Shown here one piece after another: positions 57,623-64,000 of a stretch of DNA of 64,000 bases. The translations under genes and the position numbers were made by a program. A model generated the notes under the pieces. The model searched no databases. It was not told the DNA's origin and saw nothing but the letters and a program-made list of their open reading frames with translations. The stretch is taken from the NCBI RefSeq assembly GCF_001724815.1, contig NZ_MEDO01000006.1:1-64000 (forward strand), read 5' to 3'. This DNA comes from Arenimonas sp. SCN 70-307 (GTDB lineage Bacteria > Pseudomonadota > Gammaproteobacteria > Xanthomonadales > Xanthomonadaceae). Each line of letters begins with the position of its first letter. The first letter of the stretch is position 1.

Positions 57623-58618
57623 TCAGCCCGCCGCCAGCGTGCGCTTGGCCGCCGCGACGATCTTGTCCACGCTGGGCAGGTACTTCATTTCCAGGCGGAA
57701 CAGGGGGATGTGGGTGTCGTAGCCGGTGACGCGTTCGACCGGCGCGTGCAGGTCGTACATCGACTCCTCGGCCAGGCGCGCGGCGATCTCGGCGCCGAAG
57801 CCGGCGGTCTTCGCCGCCTCGTGCACGATCACGCAGCGGCCGGTCTTGGCCACCGACTCGCGGATGGTGTCGAAGTCCAGCGGCTTGAGCGTGGCCACGT
57901 CGATCACCTCGGCCTCGATGCCCTCGGCCGCCAGCGCCTCGGCGGCTTCCAGCGTCTCCTTCACCTGGGCGCCCCAGGTGACCAGGGTGACGTCGGCGCC
58001 GTCGCGCAGCACGAAGCACACGTCCAGCGGCAGCGCCTCGCCGTCGTCGGGCACCTCTTCCTTGTACTGGCGGTAGATGCGCTTGGGCTCCATGAACACG
58101 ACCGGGTCCGGGTCGCGGATGGCGGCCAGCAGCAGGCCGTAGGCGCGCTGCGGCGAGCTGGGCATCACCACGCGCAGGCCCGGCACGTTGGTGAAGATGG
58201 CCTCGTTGGCCTCGCTATGGTGCTCGGGCGCGCGGATGCCGCCGCCCCAGGGCACGCGCAGCACCATCGGGCAGCTCAGGCGGCCGCGGGTGCGGTAGCG
58301 GAAACGCGCCGCGTGGCAAATGATGTGGTCCACCATCGGGTACATGAAGCCGTCGAACTGCGCCTCGGCCACGGGCTTCATGCCCTGCGAGGCCAGGCCG
58401 ACGGTGAGGCCGGCGATGGTGGTTTCATCCAGCGGCGTGTCGATCACGCGCTGGTCGCCGAACTGCTGCTGCAGGCCGGCGGTGGCGCGGAACACGCCGC
58501 CGTTCACGCCCACGTCCTCGCCCAGCACCAGCACGGTGTCGTCGTGCTTCATTTCCCAGGCCAGGGCCTGGGTGATCGCCTCGATTAGTGTGATTGCAGC
58601 TGGCGTGATGGCGGCCAT
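57623..58618 (-). CDS. bkdA2: Branched-chain 2-oxoacid dehydrogenase E1 beta
   Basis: 331 residues. The transketolase pyrimidine-binding domain includes LVLGEDVGVNGGVFRATAGL and the DTPLDE motif, and the C-terminal domain contains VTWGAQVKETLEAAEAL and ERVTGYDTHIPLF. It forms the alpha2beta2 E1 with the upstream gene and uses thiamine diphosphate. Start overlaps the E1alpha stop (TGATG on the minus strand), and E2 follows after 12 nt, so the three genes form one operon. Confidence 0.9.
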   Translation of the reverse strand: MAAITPAAITLIEAITQALAWEMKHDDTVLVLGEDVGVNGGVFRATAGLQQQFGDQRVIDTPLDETTIAGLTVGLASQGMKPVAEAQFDGFMYPMVDHIICHAARFRYRTRGRLSCPMVLRVPWGGGIRAPEHHSEANEAIFTNVPGLRVVMPSSPQRAYGLLLAAIRDPDPVVFMEPKRIYRQYKEEVPDDGEALPLDVCFVLRDGADVTLVTWGAQVKETLEAAEALAAEGIEAEVIDVATLKPLDFDTIRESVAKTGRCVIVHEAAKTAGFGAEIAARLAEESMYDLHAPVERVTGYDTHIPLFRLEMKYLPSVDKIVAAAKRTLAAG

Positions 58619-59691
58619 CAGCGGCCCTCCCACTTGATCGCGTCGGCGCGCTGGGCCGCCAGGTCGGCGGGCAGTTCCGCGTACAGGTAGTCGAACATGG
58701 CTTCCACCGGCTGCACCTTGGTCTCGAGGTAGGCGTTGACCTCCTCGTCCACGCGCTTGCCGCATTCCTCCTTCCAGGCCGCTTCCTCGGTTTCGCTCCA
58801 CATCCCTTCGTTGACCAGGAAGGTGCGCAGGCGCGACATCGGCTCGCGTTCCCAGGCGGCCTTCACCTCGGCGTCGTCGCGGTAGCGGCGCGCGTCGTCG
58901 GCGGTGGTGTGGTCGGAGAGGCGGTAGGTGACCAGCTCGAGCACGCTGCCGCCGTGGCCGTTGCGCGCGCGCTTGATGGCGTGGTCCATCGCCGCGCGCA
59001 CCGCGATGATGTCGTTGCCGTCCACCTGCACGCAGTCCAGGCCGCCGGCCAGGCCCTTCTGGGCCAGGGTCTGCGCGCCGGTCTGGGCCTTGCGCGGCAC
59101 CGAGATCGCCCACTGGTTGTTGATGATGCACAGCACGAAGGGCAGGGCGTAGGCGCCGGCCGAGTTGATGGCGGCGTAGGTGTCGGTCTTGGAGCTGCCG
59201 CCGTCGCCCACGCAGGCCACGGCCACGCGCGGCTCGCCGCGCAGCTTGAAGCTCAGCGCCGCGCCGGCCGCGTGCAGGCACTGGGTGGCGATGGGCACGC
59301 ACCAGGGGTAGTCGTGCGGCGGGCCGGAGAAATCGTTGCCGCGCTCGTCGCCACCCCAGTACATCAGCACCTCGCGCGGCTTCACGCCGCGCATGAACTG
59401 GGCGCCGTACTCGCGATAGCTGGGCGCGAACACATCGTCGTACTGCATCGCGCTGCCGATGCCGATGTGCGCGGCCTCGTGGCCCAGGCAGCTGGCGTAG
59501 GTGCCCAGCTTGCCGGTGCGCTGCAGCGCCACGGCCTTGGTGTCGAAGGTGCGCACGAGCAGCATGTGCTTGAACAGCTCGACCAGGTTGCGGCGGTCCC
59601 TGGCGAACTCCGGCACGTCGTCACGCACCAGGCGTCCGTCGGGGCCGAGGTACTGCAGGTATTCGATTTCGAACGCGGCGACTCGGGACAT
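58618..59691 (-). CDS. bkdA1: Branched-chain 2-oxoacid dehydrogenase E1 alpha
   Basis: 357 residues. The thiamine-diphosphate motif starts GDGGSSKTDTY and ends NNQWAIS, with the phosphorylation-loop region YRLSDHTTADDARRYR typical of branched-chain rather than pyruvate E1alpha. The N-terminus (EYLQYLGPDGRLV) also fits BCKDH. The ribosome binding site GGAAGG lies 6 nt before the ATG. First gene of the E1alpha-E1beta-E2 operon. Confidence 0.9.
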   Translation of the reverse strand: MSRVAAFEIEYLQYLGPDGRLVRDDVPEFARDRRNLVELFKHMLLVRTFDTKAVALQRTGKLGTYASCLGHEAAHIGIGSAMQYDDVFAPSYREYGAQFMRGVKPREVLMYWGGDERGNDFSGPPHDYPWCVPIATQCLHAAGAALSFKLRGEPRVAVACVGDGGSSKTDTYAAINSAGAYALPFVLCIINNQWAISVPRKAQTGAQTLAQKGLAGGLDCVQVDGNDIIAVRAAMDHAIKRARNGHGGSVLELVTYRLSDHTTADDARRYRDDAEVKAAWEREPMSRLRTFLVNEGMWSETEEAAWKEECGKRVDEEVNAYLETKVQPVEAMFDYLYAELPADLAAQRADAIKWEGR

Positions 59692-59748
59692 CGGATCCTT
59701 CCCATGGACAATCCGTCCGATGATAGCCAGCCCGCCGCCCCAAAGCGA

Positions 59749-59772
59749 AACGGGCGCCCGAAGGCGCCCGTT
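59749..59772 (-). terminator. Rho-independent terminator of the secreted nuclease gene
   Basis: aacgggcgcc / ggcgcccgtt, a 10-bp perfect stem with a 4-base loop. On the minus strand it is followed by gtttcgcttt, a T-rich tail, about 27 nt after the stop of the nuclease gene. Confidence 0.8.
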
Positions 59773-59798
59773 CGCTGGCGTAGGGTGTGAAGGTCGCG

Positions 59799-62700
59799 TC
59801 AGAAGCGGCCGCCACTCCAGTTGGGACGACCCAGCACCGGCACCGAGGCGCCGTCGGCGTCGTTGGCCGGCTGCAGGTCGTTGCTGCGGGTGCTGGCCTC
59901 GGCCTCCACGCCCAGCACGCCGATGGCGCCGACGCGGCGGGCGATCAGCTCGAGCTTGATCAGGTCGGCCTGGGCCGGCGCCAGGGCCTGCACGCGGGTG
60001 CAGGTGAAGCGCGTGTCGCCGTCCACCGACTCCGGCGTGCTGCACTCCCAGCCGCTGGCGGTGACGCGCATCAGCTGGTCCGGCGCGGCGTCGACGGTGA
60101 AGTCCACCGAGACGTCGTAGGCCGGGCCGTTGCCGGCGTTGGTCACCGCGGCGCGGAAGGTCGCGGTGTTGCCCTCGCGCACGGTGCCGAAGGGCGCGAA
60201 AACCTGCACGGCGACGTCGGCGTCGATGAACTCCGGCACCACCAGCTCGGCCACCAGCGGATCGTGGTCGGAGCTGCGCACCGGCACGGTCGGGTCGGCC
60301 GCCAGGTCGGAGGCGAAGTCGGCGTTGACGCGGGCGTGGTGCAGCTGCGGGATGGTCGCGTCCATCGCGGCCTGGTTCACCAGCGCGTGGTCGATGCTCT
60401 GGGTGTTGCCCTCGAACACGTACGAATACTGCTGCTCCACCGGCACGGTCTTGAGCAGGTTCACCAGCGGCGTGGTCACGGCGCTGGTGCCCGGCACCAG
60501 CACTTCATCGGTCGGGGCCGGCTCGCCGCTGATGATGCCCATCACGTCCACGTAGCCGTCGCTGAACTCGAAGGCGTTGTAGTCGCCGATCAGCACCACC
60601 GGCTGGGTGGCGTCGGCCTGGGCGATGCCCTCCACCAGCTGCGAGACGCGCTCGGCCTGCTGCCGGCGCTTTTCGCGCGAGCGGTTGCCGAGGGTGCCGT
60701 AGGTGGCGTTGGCGGTCAGGTCGTTGACGTCGAGCAGCGAGAGCGTGTGGTTGAGGATGACCGTGAGCGGGAAGCTGCGGCCATTGGCCTCGTGCACCAC
60801 GGCGTCGAGCTGCAGCGGCGGGCGGTCGAACAGGCGCAGGGTGGGGCTGGTGCTGTTGTCCGGGGCCACCAGCAGCTGGTCGGCGAAGTGCTCGACCACG
60901 TCCAGCACCTCCACGCGCGGCTGGCCGGGGGCCACCGGGGCGGTCTTGACCAGGTAGGCCAGGCGCTGGCTGCCGTTGTTCGACAGCAGGTAGGCCACGT
61001 ACTCCGGGTTCTGCGGGCAGAAGCCGAACTCGTCGGTGTTGATGGCCTGGGCCAGGCGCTGGGCCGTGGCCAGGTCGGCGATCTCGACCAGGCCGACCAC
61101 GTCGGGCAGGCGCAGGTACTGGCAGAACACTTCCGAGAGCTTCGAGAGGCGGTCGAGCGGGACCGAGGCGCCGCCGGAGAGGTTCTGGATGTTGTAGCTG
61201 CCGATGCGCACCGAGCCCGCGGCCGGGACCGGCACCGCCGACACGAAGGCGCCGCCGCTGGCGATGACGCCGCTGCTGTCGCCGATGAGCAGCGTGAAGT
61301 CGCCGCGGTCGTAGTACATCACGCCTTCCATGCCCTGCAGCGTGGTGCCGGCGTCGAAGTCGCGGGCGGTGCCGCCGACCAGGCCGGTGCTTTCCACGCG
61401 CAGGCGCTCGGGGTTCTTGTCGAACAGCGGGATGGACTTGCCCGGCGGCAGCGGCACGGCGTCGAGCACGGCCACGCCGGGCTCGCGGGCCGGGCGCGGC
61501 ACGCCGGGCAGGGTGACGTGGAAGTCGCCGAAGCCGTTGGTCGGGCCGACCACGACGGCCTGCGGCAGCTGCACGCGCATGCCCTGGTAGCGGCCCAGCG
61601 CGTCGATGCCCACGTTCGGCGCCAGCACGCTGGCGTCGAGCACGACGGCCGGCGGCAGCGGGTTGCCAGTGGAGAGCACGGTGGCGGTGGCGCTGCCGAG
61701 CTGGGTCAGCGGGAAGCCGTGCGGGGTGCGCGAGAACTCGTTGACGCGACCAGCCACGCGCAGGCGGTTGCCCACGACGGCTTCGGCCGGCGGGGCCGCG
61801 CTGGTGAACACGAACACGCCCTCGGCCGTGGCCGGGTCGGCGTCCACGTCGGCCGGCGCGCTCTGGATGAAGTAGCCGTTGCTGCGCAGGGCGGTGACGA
61901 TGCCCTCAGTGACAACATTGGTGCCCACGGCCAGCGGCGAGCCAACGCCGGTGCCCTGGATGTCGTGGATGCCCAGCACCTGCACGATCTGGACGGTGGT
62001 GCTGGCGCTGTTGTTGGCCGGGTTGCCGTCGGCCGGCGGCGGCGTGCCGGTGACCTGCAACTGCAGCGGGCTGACGGCGCCGGCTTCCACGCGGTAGACG
62101 GTCACCCAGTCAATGCTGGCGCCTGCGGGAATCACCAGACTGCAGGACATGATGGTGACGTCCAGGCCGCTAGTCGAACAGCTTCCGCCCGCGCCGCCGG
62201 AAATGTTCTCGAAGGTCTGCGACGTGCGGACGAGGCCCGTCGGGATCGTGTAGGTCGAGGCAACCGGCGCCGCGAGGTCCACGGTGCCCACGTTGCTGTA
62301 GCGGGCGCGCAGTTCGAAGGTCTCGCCAACGCCGACGGTGGTCGGCGTCGCGGCCAGCGTCACGCTGAAATCCGGCGCCGGCGCCGCGGCGCCCGCGGTG
62401 ATCGAGAAATCATCGATGGCCAGGCCGTCGTCGGCGCCCGAGGCGTCGAGGTCGTTCCAGCGGATGCAGAAGTTGGCGCCATTGGCGATCGACACGCCAC
62501 TGACCGTGGCCGAGCGTGCGGTGCGGTTGGCGGCGTCGTTGCCGTTCTTGGCGCCCGTGGTGGCGGTATTAGGCGTCACGAAATCCAGCGCGGCCACGCC
62601 GGTCCAGGTGCCGATGGTGAGGTCGGTGGCGTTGGTGCTGAACTGGAAGGCCAGCGTGTCGGTGCGACCGGCGGTGCCAAGGCGCCACTGCTCGCCCGTG

Positions 62701-63077
62701 TAGGCGATATCAAACGAGTTGATCATGCCGCCGGTGTTGTTGGTGAAGCAGGCGCCGAAGGTCGGAATCAGCGTGCCGCTGCGCAGCGAACCGAAGGCGC
62801 GCTCGGTGGAGCCGGCGGCGCCGTAGCTGTAGGTGTCACCCGTGGTGCTGCCGCCGGTGTCGACCGCGTACTGCTCGTTGTCGCGTGCGCCGCCGCCGGT
62901 TTCATTGAGCAGCCAGCCGGTGGGCAGGGCGGTGTTGGTGGTCGAGCCCGCCACGTTCGACAGCGTGTCGAAATCCTGGCTGTAGGTGCTCCCGGTCAGA
63001 GGTATGTTCTGGGCGGCCGCCGTTCCGGCGGAAAGGGCTAGCAACAGCGGCAAGGCCGCACGCAACGCGGTCGACAT
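59799..63077 (-). CDS. Secreted ExeM/NucH-family extracellular endonuclease
   Basis: 1092 residues with a signal peptide (LRAALPLLLALSAGTAAA). The N-terminal 220 residues form a beta-rich, disulfide-containing domain; next a DUF11/CARDB-like domain (about 225-345) and an OB-like region (360-510), then the endonuclease/exonuclease/phosphatase domain (about 620-930) with SYNIQNLSGG, IGDYNAFE and RSSDHDPLVAE as catalytic motifs. A second CARDB-like domain ends the protein (GRPNWSGGRF). It likely degrades extracellular DNA for nutrition or biofilm remodelling. No sorting signal such as PEP-CTERM is seen. Confidence 0.85.
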   Translation of the reverse strand: MSTALRAALPLLLALSAGTAAAQNIPLTGSTYSQDFDTLSNVAGSTTNTALPTGWLLNETGGGARDNEQYAVDTGGSTTGDTYSYGAAGSTERAFGSLRSGTLIPTFGACFTNNTGGMINSFDIAYTGEQWRLGTAGRTDTLAFQFSTNATDLTIGTWTGVAALDFVTPNTATTGAKNGNDAANRTARSATVSGVSIANGANFCIRWNDLDASGADDGLAIDDFSITAGAAAPAPDFSVTLAATPTTVGVGETFELRARYSNVGTVDLAAPVASTYTIPTGLVRTSQTFENISGGAGGSCSTSGLDVTIMSCSLVIPAGASIDWVTVYRVEAGAVSPLQLQVTGTPPPADGNPANNSASTTVQIVQVLGIHDIQGTGVGSPLAVGTNVVTEGIVTALRSNGYFIQSAPADVDADPATAEGVFVFTSAAPPAEAVVGNRLRVAGRVNEFSRTPHGFPLTQLGSATATVLSTGNPLPPAVVLDASVLAPNVGIDALGRYQGMRVQLPQAVVVGPTNGFGDFHVTLPGVPRPAREPGVAVLDAVPLPPGKSIPLFDKNPERLRVESTGLVGGTARDFDAGTTLQGMEGVMYYDRGDFTLLIGDSSGVIASGGAFVSAVPVPAAGSVRIGSYNIQNLSGGASVPLDRLSKLSEVFCQYLRLPDVVGLVEIADLATAQRLAQAINTDEFGFCPQNPEYVAYLLSNNGSQRLAYLVKTAPVAPGQPRVEVLDVVEHFADQLLVAPDNSTSPTLRLFDRPPLQLDAVVHEANGRSFPLTVILNHTLSLLDVNDLTANATYGTLGNRSREKRRQQAERVSQLVEGIAQADATQPVVLIGDYNAFEFSDGYVDVMGIISGEPAPTDEVLVPGTSAVTTPLVNLLKTVPVEQQYSYVFEGNTQSIDHALVNQAAMDATIPQLHHARVNADFASDLAADPTVPVRSSDHDPLVAELVVPEFIDADVAVQVFAPFGTVREGNTATFRAAVTNAGNGPAYDVSVDFTVDAAPDQLMRVTASGWECSTPESVDGDTRFTCTRVQALAPAQADLIKLELIARRVGAIGVLGVEAEASTRSNDLQPANDADGASVPVLGRPNWSGGRF

Positions 63078-63250
63078 GGATGGACTTCCCCTGGGTGATG
63101 GGCAGCCAAGCCGGCGCCCGAAGGGCGGAGTCTACCCGTCCCGGCTTATCAATGGCATGACAGCCCGCCGGGGGGTAGGAAAAAGCCCCATCCCGGCCCG
63201 GCCGGCCCGGATGCTACCCTTCACGCCGCCTTCGCAGGACCGCCAACGCC

Positions 63251-64000
63251 ATGAGCCAGCCCCCCAACCAGCGCGCCCTGGAGCAGGGCATCACCACCGA
63301 CCTGCGCGACCGCCTGACCTACGGCGGCTACCTGCAGCTCGACACCCTGCTCTCGGCCCAGAAGCCGCTGTCGGACCCGCCCCACCACGACGAGATGCTG
63401 TTCATCGTGCAGCACCACGTCTCGGAGCTGTGGCTCAAGCTGCTCATCCACGAGCTGCGCGCCGCCGTGGCCTGCCTGCAGCGCGACGAGCTCGACCCGA
63501 TGCAGAAGATCCTGGCCCGGGTGAAGCTGGTGCAGCGCCAGCTCACCGAGCAGTGGTCGGTGCTCGAGACGCTGACGCCCGCTGATTACCTGCAGTTCCG
63601 CGCCGTGCTGGGCCCGGCCTCGGGCTTCCAGTCGCTGCAGTACCGGCTGGTGGAGTTCCTGCTGGGCAACAAGAACGCCGACATGGTGAAGGTGTTCTCG
63701 CACGACCCGGCCGCCACCGCCGAGCTCGAGGCCGTGCTGCACGCGCCCAGCCTCTACGACGAGTTCCTGCGCCACCTCGCGCGCCGCGGCCACGCGGTGC
63801 CGGCGCGCTGCATCGAGCGCGACTGGTCGCAGCCCTACGAGCGCGAGCCGGCCCTGGTGCCGCTGTTCAAGGCCATCTACGAGGACACCGACACGCACTG
63901 GGAGGCCTACGCCACCTGCGAGCAGCTGGTGGACGTGGAGGCCAGCTTCCAGCTCTGGCGGTTCAGGCACATGAAGACCGTCGAGCGCATCATCGGCTAC
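63251..64000 (+). CDS. kynA: Tryptophan 2,3-dioxygenase (truncated by window end)
   Basis: 250 codons are visible from an ATG at 63251 to the window edge without a stop; a full protein is about 280 residues. Family motifs are [34 protein letters not shown] (substrate and heme-pocket helix) and [14 protein letters not shown] with the heme-ligand His near the end. It opens the kynurenine pathway of tryptophan catabolism. Divergent from the nuclease gene with about 170 bp between starts. Confidence 0.93.
   Translation, partial: MSQPPNQRALEQGITTDLRDRLTYGGYLQLDTLLSAQKPLSDPPHHDEMLFIVQHHVSELWLKLLIHELRAAVACLQRDELDPMQKILARVKLVQRQLTEQWSVLETLTPADYLQFRAVLGPASGFQSLQYRLVEFLLGNKNADMVKVFSHDPAATAELEAVLHAPSLYDEFLRHLARRGHAVPARCIERDWSQPYEREPALVPLFKAIYEDTDTHWEAYATCEQLVDVEASFQLWRFRHMKTVERIIGY

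Noticed and set aside
59787-63041. 1084-codon plus-strand frame opposite the secreted nuclease
   Set aside because: Val/Gly/Arg/His-rich translation without motifs, while the minus strand encodes a recognised nuclease with signal peptide.

Overview
The window looks like the chromosome of a high-GC gammaproteobacterium, most likely of the Lysobacterales (Xanthomonadales). Support comes from gene content and order: a DAK-DegV fusion beside plsY, birA-coaX-SPOR, a CtlX-type protein after dusA, a PhoP/PhoQ-like pair, a large ExeM/NucH-type nuclease, a BCKDH-type E1alpha-E1beta-E2 cluster, and many GGDEF proteins. This is inference from gene content; no marker gene fixes the genus.

Positions 1 to about 17,107 are a mobile accessory island with visibly lower GC than the rest, at least in its flanks. 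Its core is a four-gene, translationally coupled Tn7-like transposition operon, tnsA-tnsB-tnsC-tniQ (5267-11197). A small predicted HTH gene lies upstream and a 376-codon gene of unknown function is divergent from it. Cargo includes an SMC-like ATPase with a zinc-hook CxxC and a C-terminal R-E-H arrangement like PrrC/RloC anticodon nucleases, a BsuBI/PstI-type restriction-modification pair, a secreted trypsin-like protease, and three short proteins with an MbcA/ParS/Xre (DUF2384) toxin-binding domain but no adjacent RES/ParT toxin. The right boundary is visible: three 14-bp direct repeats typical of TnsB sites, then a TGTG...-type tip (as read inward) at 17105-17107, about 22-24 nt past the stop codon of a chromosomal SH3-domain gene. 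The other end is not in the window.

From 17.1 kb onward the sequence is ordinary dense chromosome. 17-29 kb holds mostly small exported or envelope proteins, a DMT transporter, a diguanylate cyclase, TonB, an MipA-like protein, an NlpE-like lipoprotein and an SDR enzyme. 29-41.6 kb holds a Na/Pi symporter, dusA-ctlX, a PhoPQ-like system, an MtfA-like peptidase, the DAK-DegV fusion with plsY, birA, coaX and a SPOR protein, then tRNA-Thr(TGT). 41.8-50.8 kb is a signalling operon: a 2028-residue multi-PAS/GAF histidine kinase, an Rcp1-like single-domain response regulator and a REC-PAS-LOV-GGDEF-EAL protein with the photoactive cysteine motif, which suggests blue-light input to c-di-GMP. 50.9-56.2 kb has rhodanese-arginase, an entericidin-like lipoprotein, trpS with a C-terminal extension, and a GAF-GGDEF cyclase bracketed by two near-identical long palindromes. 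56.3-59.7 kb is the branched-chain 2-oxoacid dehydrogenase operon, whose E2 linker is encoded by an intragenic palindromic repeat. The window closes with a 1092-residue secreted nuclease and the start of kynA.
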